In this document: positions 35,408 through 43,879 of the stretch, one piece after another
How positions within the stretch are numbered: the first letter of the stretch is position 1
Layout of the letters: the number at the start of each line of letters is the position of its first letter
Assembly (NCBI GenBank): GCA_947492525.1
Contig: CANLNQ010000018.1
Coordinates: forward strand, 1-64,000
Direction of reading: 5' to 3'
DNA length: 64,000 nucleotides
From: an uncultured Granulosicoccus sp.
GTDB taxonomy: Bacteria; Pseudomonadota; Gammaproteobacteria; Granulosicoccales; Granulosicoccaceae
Made by a program: the position numbers and the translations under genes
Notes under the pieces: model-generated
Databases searched by the model: none
The model's input: the letters and a program-made list of their open reading frames with translations, nothing else
What the model was told of the DNA's origin: nothing

Positions 35408-36160
35408 TCACGATGCCAGCCGATACCACAGCATGCCGACATATTCGTGCACCGCCCAGTCCACATCCGACAGATGCAGGGAGTTGAAGCGATACCAGGG
35501 CGCATCGAGCACCCGAAAATCAGTCGGGGCCATGGTGTAGGGCACCGGCTGATCGCTCAGCAGTGTTGCCGCTCGCGGCAAGTGCATGGCGCTGCTGACC
35601 ACCACCAGACGTCCGGTGGCCGAGCCGTTCTGCTGCATCCAGCGCAGGGCCGTGGCAATTTCATCATCCGTGTCGCGCGCCTCGGGCGAGAGAACCAGGC
35701 GGGACTCATCCATTCCCAGCGCCATGGCCATAGTGCCCATGGTTTCTGCATGCGAGATCTCGCTGCGAAACTTCGCACCGCTGGTCATCAAGACCGCCTC
35801 CGGCCGTGTTTTCCACAGGCGCACCGCCTCGCTCAGTCGTGACAGGGCAGACGCCATCAACACACTGTTGGGCGGTCTGTCGGCAGTCCAGTGATGACCC
35901 AATCCGAGCACCAGAACCAGTTCGGTATCCTCGGGCAGGGCCTGCACCACCGGGTACTGATTCTCCAGCGAGCCCACGATGGTATTGGCGACCGGCGGCG
36001 AGGACAGCGCCAGCAGGGACAGGCTGATCATCAGAATGCCGAAACGCGCCAGACGCGGCCATCGCCCCAGCAATGCCACGCAGATCAATAGAGCCACAAA
36101 GGCTCCGGGCACGATATGTACAACATTGCTGAGAATCTTCTTCAGCAGAAAGGCATCCAT
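35408..36160 (-). CDS. ElyC/YdcF-type DUF218 membrane protein
   Basis: A 250-residue protein. Two N-terminal helices (MDAFLLKKILSNVVHIVPGAFVALL and a second at about 45-65) precede a periplasmic DUF218 domain with VLVLGLGH, LMTSGA and VVVSSAMHLPRA. This is the ElyC/SanA/YdcF fold; ElyC affects cell-envelope precursor lipid use in E. coli. I chose the ATG at 36160 on family grounds; an upstream ATG at 36235 adds non-family residues. It is 20 bp upstream of hrpB on the same strand, probably co-transcribed. Confidence 0.82.
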   Translation of the reverse strand: MDAFLLKKILSNVVHIVPGAFVALLICVALLGRWPRLARFGILMISLSLLALSSPPVANTIVGSLENQYPVVQALPEDTELVLVLGLGHHWTADRPPNSVLMASALSRLSEAVRLWKTRPEAVLMTSGAKFRSEISHAETMGTMAMALGMDESRLVLSPEARDTDDEIATALRWMQQNGSATGRLVVVSSAMHLPRAATLLSDQPVPYTMAPTDFRVLDAPWYRFNSLHLSDVDWAVHEYVGMLWYRLAS

Positions 36161-36419
36161 GGTGAATCCGGGCAGACAGGCGGGGACGACGTGATTGTAC
36201 GGCAATCGCCGATTTATCGACTTCGCCGATGACATGTCTCATGAAGTCTGCTTCTGCAGAAACGCGTGATCTCCGGAATCAGCCCGGGCGCACGCGGCGA
36301 GCCTGCCCGGTGAACCTTGCCCGAGTCACCGCCTTCCTAGTACAACAGGGTAAGCTGAGCTTCTGGCTGATCGGTGTCCAGCGCGCCACAGCCAGACAGA
36401 CTCCTACACGCATAGACAA

Positions 36420-37322
36420 GTGAGCAACAAGACCATGCGAATTCTCTTTACCGGCGGTGCCGGCAAGGCCGGACGCCATGTCATTCCCTATCTGATGAAC
36501 AACGGCCATCATGTCGTCAACGTCGACAAGGTCCCACTCGAACAAGCCGGCGTGGACAACCTGATCGCGGACATCACCGATTCGGGGCAGATGTTCAATG
36601 CCCTGTCTGCCTACGCCAACTTCGGCGAGCTGGAGCCGGGCACCGGTGTACCGAGCTACGATGCCGTGGTGCACTTTGCCGCGGTTCCGCGCATCCTGAT
36701 CAACCCGGACAACGAGACGTTTCGCGTCAACACGATGGGCACCTACAACGTCATCGAAGCGGCTGTGAAGATGGGTATCCGCAAGATCATCATCGCCTCG
36801 TCGGAAACCACCTATGGCATCTGTTTTGCCGATGGCCGGGCAGATCCGCATTGCCTGCCGCTGGATGAAGACTATGACGTCAACCCCATGGACAGCTATG
36901 GCCTGTCGAAGGTCCTGAACGAGCAGACTGCGCGGTCCTTCCAGCGCCGTTCAGGCGCAGACATCTATGCGCTGCGAATCAGCAATGTGATGGAGCCGCA
37001 GGACTACGACAACTTTCCAGACTTTCTGCAAGACCCCGGCCAACGCCGCCGCAACTTCTTCGGCTATATCGACGCGCGTGATCTGGGGCAGATCGTGGAC
37101 CGTTGCCTGAAGACCGATGGCCTGGGCTATCAGGTATTCAATGCCGGTAATGACACCAATGTGGCCAATGAGACAGCGGCTGAACTGGCAGCGGAACACT
37201 TCGCCGGCGTACCGGTGACGCGTGAACTGGTCGGCCATGAAGCGTTGTTCTCCAACCGCAAGATTCGGGAAGTGCTGGGCTTTGTCGAAGAGCACAACTG
37301 GCGGCAGTATGTGAAGGACTGA
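36420..37322 (+). CDS. NAD-dependent epimerase/dehydratase (extended SDR)
   Basis: A 300-residue extended short-chain dehydrogenase with the nucleotide-binding motif FTGGAGKAGRHV, VVHFAAVP, the catalytic SSETTYG and YGLSK (Tyr and Lys of the active site). Relatives act on nucleotide sugars or uronates, but none can be chosen. The start is a GTG at 36420 or the ATG at 36435; neither has a strong ribosome site. It is isolated: divergent from the ElyC-like gene and convergent with a hypothetical gene. Confidence 0.85.
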   Translation: MSNKTMRILFTGGAGKAGRHVIPYLMNNGHHVVNVDKVPLEQAGVDNLIADITDSGQMFNALSAYANFGELEPGTGVPSYDAVVHFAAVPRILINPDNETFRVNTMGTYNVIEAAVKMGIRKIIIASSETTYGICFADGRADPHCLPLDEDYDVNPMDSYGLSKVLNEQTARSFQRRSGADIYALRISNVMEPQDYDNFPDFLQDPGQRRRNFFGYIDARDLGQIVDRCLKTDGLGYQVFNAGNDTNVANETAAELAAEHFAGVPVTRELVGHEALFSNRKIREVLGFVEEHNWRQYVKD

Positions 37323-37331
37323 AACAGTACA

Positions 37332-37757
37332 CTAGCGAATCCATCCCAGCATGCGAAGCTTCTCACACATTGCCGGGCTGGCCCTGCGACTGGCCTGGCC
37401 GCCGTGTGCAAGCTTGCGCTTCAGTGTTGCTGCACCTTCAGCGAGTCCTCTCTCGAATCTTGCAGCAGCATTCTTGGGCAATCTGGCTCTCCTGCCCCAG
37501 AATACCTTCCTGTTTCTCGGACCCAGCACAAGTTCAAGATCATCCACGACATCAACAGCCAACTCGGCACGTACCCTGGCTGCATTATCAGCCAACAGAC
37601 GACCTGGCCATCTTTCGGATGCTCGACCTTCCTGAACTGATACGCTCTCTTTGGCATTCCTGAACGGCGAAGCGGGATCGAACATATCCAGCCCGATAAC
37701 TTCTGACGCCCCCGTGGCTGAATTCCCAGCGGCAACGAACAAGTTGCCGATGTTCAT
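37332..37757 (-). CDS. Hypothetical basic protein
   Basis: A 141-residue frame starting at an ATG with a good ribosome site (GAGG, 6-nt spacing). The protein is basic and Ala/Arg-rich, opens MNIGNLFVAAGNSATGASEV, has no membrane segment and ends with HGGQASRRASPAMCEKLRMLGW. I recognise no family. Competing plus-strand frames over the same region have no ribosome site. Base composition seems lower in G+C than neighbours. It could be a recently acquired small gene or a fortuitous frame. Confidence 0.42.
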   Translation of the reverse strand: MNIGNLFVAAGNSATGASEVIGLDMFDPASPFRNAKESVSVQEGRASERWPGRLLADNAARVRAELAVDVVDDLELVLGPRNRKVFWGRRARLPKNAAARFERGLAEGAATLKRKLAHGGQASRRASPAMCEKLRMLGWIR

Positions 37758-37856
37758 CAGACACCTCGTCTCGCGACTTTCCAGGCATTTTTCACCTTCC
37801 GCCGGTGACAGAGGTGACCAAAACGACTCCACAACCTGAACAGGAACTGCCTCGAA

Positions 37857-39284
37857 TCAATCGTTGGCAAGCGATCTCATTCGGTTGGCAATATCTCGCC
37901 CAGTCTGTTCACACAATACCAGCAGAGACATTAGCTGATCTTCACCCACTTCCTCATTGGCCAGTATCAAGCGGATGCCGTATCGCCCCTTGTATTGTGC
38001 ATAGTCCACATAGGGTCCGCCATCGTTCATCATTGTCTTGCAGATGGCGATGTTAAGACGGCGCAGCTCGTCTTCGTCCGTCATGTGTTCGGGATGATAG
38101 CGAAACAATACGTTCACATAAGCGGCAGGCGCCAGCATTTCCAGCGTCTCGCTCTGTCTTATCTTGTCAACACAGCTTGCCTTCAGGGCTTGCAGATAAT
38201 CGATCTTCGCCGCAAAGCCCTGATTGCCGACCGCCTTCCAGCTCAACCAGACTTTCAGTGAATCGGCACGCCGCCCACACTGGATCGAGCGTTCACCGAG
38301 GTTGTAGTCCGCATTCTCATCGGCGTGAAACAGGTATTCACCACCGCCGCCTGAACAGCAGGATTTCAGGGCGCCGGCATGCTTCACCAGAATCACGGCC
38401 GCCGTGATCGGTACATTCATCAGTTTGTGGGCATCCCAGGCAAAAGAATCGGCCAGGTGACTATCGGCCAGTAGATGCCGGTGCTGCTCCGAGTACAGAA
38501 CGGGAGCCCCCCAGGCACCATCGATATGCAGCCAGATATCGTGTCGTCGGGCAATCTCGCTGCAAGCGGCAACCGGATCGAATGCGCCTGTCACTGTGGT
38601 GCCAGCCGTTATACCGATATAGAACGGCAGATGCCCCCTGGCCAGACTGCTGTCGATCGCCTGTTGCAACGCTACCGGACAGATGCGACCGTCCTCATCG
38701 GAGGCCACCGCCACCAGATTATCGGTGCCGATGCCCAGAACATTCGCCGCCTTCTGGCCGGAGTAATGCGCCTGATCGGAGACATAGGCCACCAGCGTGC
38801 GGCCACCGGCACCCTTGGTCTTGAAATCGGGACAGGCGTGGTGGCGCGCCAGCATCATGCCGATCAGATTGGCCTGGCTACCACCGGCCACCATGACGCC
38901 CTCTGCGGGATTGTCATCACGATCGAAGCCCACCAGCGCGTTCCACTGTCGGATAAGCTCCAACTCCATCAGCGTGGCCACAGGCCCCATCTGATAGGTG
39001 TGCATGGTGGCATTGCTCAGGCTGGTAATCCAGTCTCCCAGCAGAGCCGGCTTGTTCTGCCCTGAATACAGCAGCTTGTGGAAATCGCTCTTGTAGACCG
39101 CCGGGTTGTAATGCAGGTAGGCCTTGATGGCGTCTTCCAGGCTCTGTTGATCAGCGCCTGCATCAGTCAGGCTGACATCCAGTACGCGTTCAAGCTCTGC
39201 TGCGGGTGGCGCCTGCGATGCCGGACGATCTTCGGGCATCCATTCGTTCACGGCGCGCGTCAGCACGTCCAGATAGTCATGCAT
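37857..39284 (-). CDS. Group II PLP-dependent decarboxylase
   Basis: A 475-residue PLP enzyme of the glutamate/aromatic/cysteine-sulfinate decarboxylase family. It has a PLP-stacking His (SDQAHYS, about 173), Asp255 in HIDGAWGAP, and the PLP lysine 287 in AWDAHKLMNVP. The family decarboxylates Glu, 2,4-diaminobutyrate, aromatic amino acids, cysteine sulfinate or cysteate. The NIAIC...ANEEV C-terminus is typical. Specificity is not readable by eye. It is 118 bp downstream of a LysR gene on the same strand. The divergent side has a HisD-type dehydrogenase and a DegT aminotransferase, so sulfonate/cysteate chemistry is a reasonable guess. Confidence 0.85.
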   Translation of the reverse strand: MHDYLDVLTRAVNEWMPEDRPASQAPPAAELERVLDVSLTDAGADQQSLEDAIKAYLHYNPAVYKSDFHKLLYSGQNKPALLGDWITSLSNATMHTYQMGPVATLMELELIRQWNALVGFDRDDNPAEGVMVAGGSQANLIGMMLARHHACPDFKTKGAGGRTLVAYVSDQAHYSGQKAANVLGIGTDNLVAVASDEDGRICPVALQQAIDSSLARGHLPFYIGITAGTTVTGAFDPVAACSEIARRHDIWLHIDGAWGAPVLYSEQHRHLLADSHLADSFAWDAHKLMNVPITAAVILVKHAGALKSCCSGGGGEYLFHADENADYNLGERSIQCGRRADSLKVWLSWKAVGNQGFAAKIDYLQALKASCVDKIRQSETLEMLAPAAYVNVLFRYHPEHMTDEDELRRLNIAICKTMMNDGGPYVDYAQYKGRYGIRLILANEEVGEDQLMSLLVLCEQTGRDIANRMRSLAND

Positions 39285-39402
39285 GGTGTTTGGCCTCGGG
39301 CGACCTGTTGTCTGCTGGTGTCGCAGTATAGAGAGACCCTTCTGCCAGCTGCCAATGCTGATTTATTGGGTATCAGTTACTTTTAGGCATGATGGGCAGG
39401 GC

Positions 39403-40317
39403 CTATCCGCTTGTCGACAGATTCTGGTTGTACATGTCCTGCAGATATTCCCAGAACTGCCTGGCCGATTGACTGCGGGGCTGGCGCAGGCGATACAAGC
39501 TCACCGCCAGATCCACTTTGGGAAAGTCCTCACCCAGCACCTGCAGCTCCTCGCTGTCCAGTTCCCGGCGAACCAGACTCCGAGGCAACCAGGCCATGCC
39601 ATAGCCTTCGAGCACCAGCGCCTTGAGTGCTTCCGACAAGGCGTTCTCGCAGGCAACTTCAACCGTCCGCTCCGCGTCAAGACCGGGCAGACAATCGCGC
39701 TGCAGAATCTGGCCAAAGAAGCTCTCTGCCGGGTGCGCTACCAGCTTCAGTGGGCCATCGCCGCCAAAGCGTGCCTGCCCCTGTGCATTGCACGTCGATA
39801 CCGGGATGAATTGATCCACGCCCACTTGCAGGCTCTCCACATCGTCTCGCTGCAACTGTGCGCTGATCTCTGCCGAGCAATAGCACAACAGGAAATCGCC
39901 CTCGCCGGCCAGAAAGGATTGAATATTGTCGGACAGGTGTCCGGTTTCCACCTTGAGCAAGGCGCCACCGGACAGGGCTTCGAGCGTCTGCATCCAGGAC
40001 GGGAAGAACGAGACAGCCAGTGCCTGCTGGGAGATGATGACCAGTTGCGCGCGGGCGGCGCTGATATCCTGCATCTGGTGGCGAACGGCCAGAATCTGGC
40101 CCGACAGCAGACGCGCCTGTTCGGCAAACGCCTGACCGGCAGGAGTCAGGGCCGTCGGATACTGCTTGCGATCGACAAGGCTGACACCCAGCCAATCCTC
40201 CAGTGAGCGAATACGTCGACTGAATGCGGGTTGTGTGACAAATCGGGCCTCGGCCGCCTTCGAGAAACTGCCCAGATCGATCAGCGCAATGTAGTCATCC
40301 AGCCACTTCAGTTCCAT
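39403..40317 (-). CDS. LysR-family transcriptional regulator
   Basis: A 304-residue LTTR. The N-terminal winged helix MELKWLDDYIALIDLGSFSKAAE...FVTQPAFSRRIRSLEDWLG is canonical. A periplasmic-binding-like effector domain follows (about 90-295). I chose the ATG at 40317. The same frame stays open through the upstream hexamer repeat to 40638, but that part is only Pro/Leu repeats. It is divergent from the HisD-type dehydrogenase gene, and its expected target is the shared 357-bp region. Confidence 0.92.
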   Translation of the reverse strand: MELKWLDDYIALIDLGSFSKAAEARFVTQPAFSRRIRSLEDWLGVSLVDRKQYPTALTPAGQAFAEQARLLSGQILAVRHQMQDISAARAQLVIISQQALAVSFFPSWMQTLEALSGGALLKVETGHLSDNIQSFLAGEGDFLLCYCSAEISAQLQRDDVESLQVGVDQFIPVSTCNAQGQARFGGDGPLKLVAHPAESFFGQILQRDCLPGLDAERTVEVACENALSEALKALVLEGYGMAWLPRSLVRRELDSEELQVLGEDFPKVDLAVSLYRLRQPRSQSARQFWEYLQDMYNQNLSTSG

Positions 40318-40399
40318 CGTTTTTTTCCGTGAGATATCCGCATTGCCGGCGCTAGCGATGTCGCCCCGGCACAGCCTATACCGAAAAGTAACCGACCAC

Positions 40400-40411
40400 G
40401 CCATAAATGGC
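40400..40411. promoter_or_regulatory. Candidate operator in the lysR/dehydrogenase divergent region
   Basis: GCCATAAATGGC, a perfect 5-2-5 inverted repeat 83-94 bp upstream of lysR. It could be part of a LysR binding site, but it does not follow the T-N11-A rule clearly. Confidence 0.3.
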
Positions 40412-40470
40412 ATTGGCCAACACGATCCGGCCGATTCTATTATCCGGATCAGGCCTGGATCGCCGGGCGC

Positions 40471-40584
40471 TGGCACTGGCACTGGCACTGGCACTGGCAC
40501 TGGCAATGGCACTGGCAATGGCAATGGCACTGGCAATGGCAATGGCAATGGCAATGGCAATGGCAATGGCAATGGCAATGGCAA
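40471..40584. repeat. 19-copy hexamer array in divergent promoter
   Basis: Nineteen uninterrupted TGGCAC/TGGCAA hexamers: five TGGCAC, then mixed, then nine TGGCAA in a row. The array ends 90 bp before the dehydrogenase start and 153 bp before the lysR start. Hexamer slippage would change promoter spacing in 6-bp steps. The remainder of 40318-40674 shows no gene. Confidence 0.95.
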
Positions 40585-40674
40585 TGCATTGGACCACAGG
40601 TATCGGTTGATACGGCAATCATCACCCCGTCGCCGCAATGCTGATCACGACACACTCTTCTAACAGGTGAATTC

Positions 40675-41982
40675 ATGGAATACTTGAAAAAATCGAATGC
40701 CCCCGTTGCCGCCAACGATGAGCGCATACAGAACACCGTCAAGACCATGCTGGCGCGCATCGAGGCCGATGGAGAAAGTGCGGTACGTGAGTACGCGGCA
40801 CAATTCGATAACTGGCAGGGAGACTTCCTGCTCAGCGATGCCAAACGCGCCGAACTCATCGCCCGGGTGCCCGAACAGACTCGTCAGGATATCCGCTTTG
40901 CCCATGAGCAGATCAAGACCTTCGCCCAGGCTCAGCGTGCCAGCCTGAGCGAATTCGAGATCGAATCGGCACCGGGTGTGAAACTCGGCCAGAAAGTCAT
41001 TCCCGTGAATTGTGCCGGCTGCTACGTGCCCGGCGGCCGCTATTCCCACGCGGCCTCTGCGCTGATGAGCATTGCCACGGCCAAGGTGGCCGGGGTGGAG
41101 ACCATCGTTGCCTGCTCTCCGCCGAAGGATGGCAACATCCATCCGGCGATTGTCTACGCCATGGATCTGGCTGGCGCCGACATCATTCTGCAGATGGGCG
41201 GTGTACACGCGGTGGCCACCATGGCCAGGGGACTGTTCACGGGCGTGCCAGCCGACATTCTCGTCGGACCCGGCAATGGCTATGTGGCCGAGGCCAAACG
41301 TCTGTTGTTCGGCGAGGTGGGTATCGACGTTTTCGCAGGCCCCACCGAGTCCGCCATCATTGCCGATGACAGCGCCGACCCGATGACCATTGCCGTGGAC
41401 CTCGTCTCGCAGGCAGAGCACGGTTACGATTCACCTGTCTGGCTGTTCACCACCAGCCGTCGCATTGGCGAAAAGGTGGCCGAGCTGCTGCCCAAAGTGG
41501 CAGCCGACATGCCCAACCGCGACGTGGTGCAGGCTGCCTGGGACGTCCACGGTGAAATCATCTTCTGTGAAAGCCGGGAAGAATGCGTTCGCGTCAGCGA
41601 CGAATACGCCTCCGAGCACTTGCAGGTGCTCACCGAGGACACGGCTTGGTGGCGTGACCATCTCAGAAACTACGGTTCACTGTTTCTTGGAGAGGGCGCC
41701 ACCGTGACGCACGGTGACAAATGCTCCGGTACCAATCACATCCTGCCGACTCGTCGCGTGGCTCGCTACAGCGGCGGCCTGAATGTGCAGAAATTCCTGA
41801 AGATTCTCACGTATCAGGAGATCAGCGAAGAGGCCAATCTGGCGTTCAGTGCCGTTGGCTCACGTATTTCCCGGGTGGAAGGCATGGAAGGGCACGCGCG
41901 CGCCTGTGACTGGCGATTGCGCAAGTATTTCCCGGAAAGAGAATGGGACTTTCCGGTGTACGATCAGAAGCATCACGACTAG
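40675..41982 (+). CDS. hpsN: HisD-family dehydrogenase, sulfopropanediol 3-dehydrogenase-like
   Basis: A 435-residue member of the histidinol dehydrogenase family. Zinc and catalytic residues align: Gln246 and His249 (SQAEHG), Glu314-His315 (SEHLQV), Asp348 (HGDKCSG), His407 (MEGHARA). The NCAGCYVPGGRYSHAASALMSIATAK stretch (about 112-137), LFTGVPADILVGPGN and the end of the protein resemble HpsN, which oxidises (R)-2,3-dihydroxypropane-1-sulfonate to sulfolactate with NAD. No other his gene is near, arguing against a biosynthetic HisD. The ribosome site AGGTG is 6 nt from the ATG. The specificity needs testing; other HisD-like alcohol dehydrogenases are possible. Confidence 0.72.
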   Translation: MEYLKKSNAPVAANDERIQNTVKTMLARIEADGESAVREYAAQFDNWQGDFLLSDAKRAELIARVPEQTRQDIRFAHEQIKTFAQAQRASLSEFEIESAPGVKLGQKVIPVNCAGCYVPGGRYSHAASALMSIATAKVAGVETIVACSPPKDGNIHPAIVYAMDLAGADIILQMGGVHAVATMARGLFTGVPADILVGPGNGYVAEAKRLLFGEVGIDVFAGPTESAIIADDSADPMTIAVDLVSQAEHGYDSPVWLFTTSRRIGEKVAELLPKVAADMPNRDVVQAAWDVHGEIIFCESREECVRVSDEYASEHLQVLTEDTAWWRDHLRNYGSLFLGEGATVTHGDKCSGTNHILPTRRVARYSGGLNVQKFLKILTYQEISEEANLAFSAVGSRISRVEGMEGHARACDWRLRKYFPEREWDFPVYDQKHHD

Positions 41983-41993
41983 CGGTGCGGCCA

Positions 41994-43214
41994 ATGAAAA
42001 CGTTCAACAAATCATTTACCCAGCAGGAAGCCATCCCGGAGGCCGGCATAGACGCCGCCGTGCAGATCATGCGATCGGGACGCTTGCACCGTTACAACAC
42101 GCTACCCGGTGAGAAAGGCGAAACCGATCTGCTGGAACTGGAATTTGCCGAGTACCTGGGTGTGCCCTTTTGCCTGGCCTGCTCCTCTGGCGGCTATGCC
42201 CTGCATGTCGCCATGAAGGCCGCGGGCGTACAACGTGGCGACAAGGTCCTGTGCAATGCCTTTACGCTGGCACCGGTTCCGGGAGCCATTCACAACAGCG
42301 GCGCCGAGCCTGTCCTGGTGGATGTTGCTGAGGATTTCTGCATCGATCTGGATGACCTGGAGAGCAAGGCTGCCAGTAGCGGCGCACGGTTCTTCATGCT
42401 CTCTCACATGCGCGGGCACATTGCCGACATGGAGCGCATCATGGCTATCTGCCGACGCCACGATCTGTTCCTGATCGAAGACTGCGCACACACCATGGGC
42501 GCCAGCTGGAATGGCGTCAAGAGCGGCACCTTCGGCGATATTGCCTGCTTCAGCACCCAGACCTACAAACACATCAATTCCGGTGAAGGCGGCTTTCTGA
42601 CGACGCGTCACGCCGATATCATGGCTCGCGCCATCATGCACAGCGGCTCCTACATGCTGTTCGATCACCACCAGGCCGCCCCGCCGGTCGAGACCTTCGA
42701 CCAGATCCGCTACGAAACACCCAACTACAGCGGGCGCATGGACAACCTGAGAGCCGCCATTCTGCGACCACAGCTGGCACAGCTCGACCAGCAGTGCCAA
42801 CGTTGGAACGAGCGTTATCGCATTCTGGAGGCAGCACTGGGCAAGAGCTCCCTCATACACGTACCCGAAAGACCCGAGGCGGAGGAATTCGTTGCCAGTT
42901 CCATCCAGTTTTCGCTCCCCGGACAGAATGCTGCGCAGATGCAACAGGTCGTGAAACGCTGTGCCGAGCAAGGCGTCGCACTCAAGTGGTTCGGTGGCGC
43001 AGAACCCGAAGGCTATACCAGTCGCTATGACAGCTGGCGCTATATCGCCGATATGCCTCAGCTGCCCAGAACCGAAGCCATCCTCTCGACCCTGCTGGAC
43101 ATGCGCATTCCGCTGACCTTCACCATCGACGACTGTCAATTGATCGGCGAGGTCATCGTGGAAGTGATCGAATCCCTGCAACCGAGCGGCGGAGTCACGA
43201 GCACAGCTATGTAA
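41994..43214 (+). CDS. DegT/DnrJ/EryC1/StrS-family aminotransferase
   Basis: A 406-residue PLP aminotransferase. Asp163 in LIEDCAHTMGA and the PLP lysine 192 in STQTYKHINSGEGGF are intact. The N-terminal CSSGGYALHVAMKAAGV holds the phosphate-binding loop. The family usually transaminates nucleotide keto-sugars, but some members use other small oxo compounds. It follows the dehydrogenase by 11 bp and ends in a strong hairpin, so the two genes form an operon. With a dehydrogenase producing an oxo compound next door, it may aminate that product. Confidence 0.85.
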   Translation: MKTFNKSFTQQEAIPEAGIDAAVQIMRSGRLHRYNTLPGEKGETDLLELEFAEYLGVPFCLACSSGGYALHVAMKAAGVQRGDKVLCNAFTLAPVPGAIHNSGAEPVLVDVAEDFCIDLDDLESKAASSGARFFMLSHMRGHIADMERIMAICRRHDLFLIEDCAHTMGASWNGVKSGTFGDIACFSTQTYKHINSGEGGFLTTRHADIMARAIMHSGSYMLFDHHQAAPPVETFDQIRYETPNYSGRMDNLRAAILRPQLAQLDQQCQRWNERYRILEAALGKSSLIHVPERPEAEEFVASSIQFSLPGQNAAQMQQVVKRCAEQGVALKWFGGAEPEGYTSRYDSWRYIADMPQLPRTEAILSTLLDMRIPLTFTIDDCQLIGEVIVEVIESLQPSGGVTSTAM

Positions 43215-43218
43215 GGAC

Positions 43219-43250
43219 GCAACGATCATGCCTCGGGGGATGATCGTTGC
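43219..43250 (+). terminator. Perfect 11-bp hairpin after the aminotransferase gene
   Basis: GCAACGATCAT-gcctcggggg-ATGATCGTTGC starts 5 bp after the aminotransferase stop. The stem is perfect. No T tract follows, so termination efficiency is uncertain. Confidence 0.6.
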
Positions 43251-43292
43251 TATGCTACGAACTCGATCCAATCTGCGTGACAGCGAGTCAAT

Positions 43293-43799
43293 ATGCGCCT
43301 GACCAACAAGTTCCCCACCCTGTTCTCACAGCCACTGCTGGCTGCCATGTTGCTGGCAGGCGCGAGCTTCAGCGCATCGGTTCAGGCTGACGAGGTGGGG
43401 GATGTGAATGTTGACTGGATGGGCGGTGACATCAAGATAGAAGCGGTGGAAGACCCCAAGGTGAAAGGCGTCACCTGCCACATTTCCTACTTCGACCGTG
43501 GCCTGATAGACCGGGTGCGAAATGGCGAAATATTCAGCGATCCGTCCAATTCCTCGATCGCCTGCCGCCAGACAGGCCCTATCGTGATTGGCGATATCGA
43601 GATGGATGAAGGCGGCGAGAATGTCTTCTCCAAGCGCACGTCCCTCGTCTGGAAATCCCTGGAAGTGACCCGCATCTACGATGAGGAACGGCAGACCTTG
43701 ATCTATCTGTCACACGCCAGTCAGGTAAAGGATGGTTCGGCGAAGATGGCGCTCTCGACCGTACCGCTGTTCGGTCAGGATGTCACTTGGGAAGACTGA
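43293..43799 (+). CDS. creA: CreA family exported protein
   Basis: A 168-residue protein with a signal peptide (about 1-31, cleavage near VQADE) and the CreA core: DIKIEAVEDPKVKGVTCHIS, SNSSIACRQTGPI, and the KSLEVTRIYDEERQTLIYLS stretch. CreA is a conserved periplasmic protein of unknown function. Two mature cysteines, in GVTCH and IACRQ, probably form a disulfide. It is a single gene after a terminator-like hairpin and is convergent with the CxxCH protein gene. Confidence 0.9.
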   Translation: MRLTNKFPTLFSQPLLAAMLLAGASFSASVQADEVGDVNVDWMGGDIKIEAVEDPKVKGVTCHISYFDRGLIDRVRNGEIFSDPSNSSIACRQTGPIVIGDIEMDEGGENVFSKRTSLVWKSLEVTRIYDEERQTLIYLSHASQVKDGSAKMALSTVPLFGQDVTWED

Positions 43800-43879
43800 G
43801 CTGAGATTCGGTTGCCGTAGCCGCCGCACCGTCGCTCCGCACCTTCACGCTCCTGCAGTTTTTCGCAGGGGCTCGGCGT

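Noticed and set aside
40467..40610. Ala/Met/Leu or Gly/Asn/Thr repeat proteins from the hexamer array
   Set aside because: All six frames across a perfect hexamer are open by construction. None has a ribosome site or non-repeat domain.
39403..40638. A 411-residue LysR with a long Pro/Leu repeat N-terminus
   Set aside because: The extra N-terminal part is the hexamer array and upstream DNA read in frame. The LysR DNA-binding domain begins at the ATG at 40317, so the extension is not credible protein.
40675..41982. Biosynthetic histidinol dehydrogenase (hisD)
   Set aside because: No his genes are nearby, and the sequence character resembles the sulfopropanediol dehydrogenase branch.
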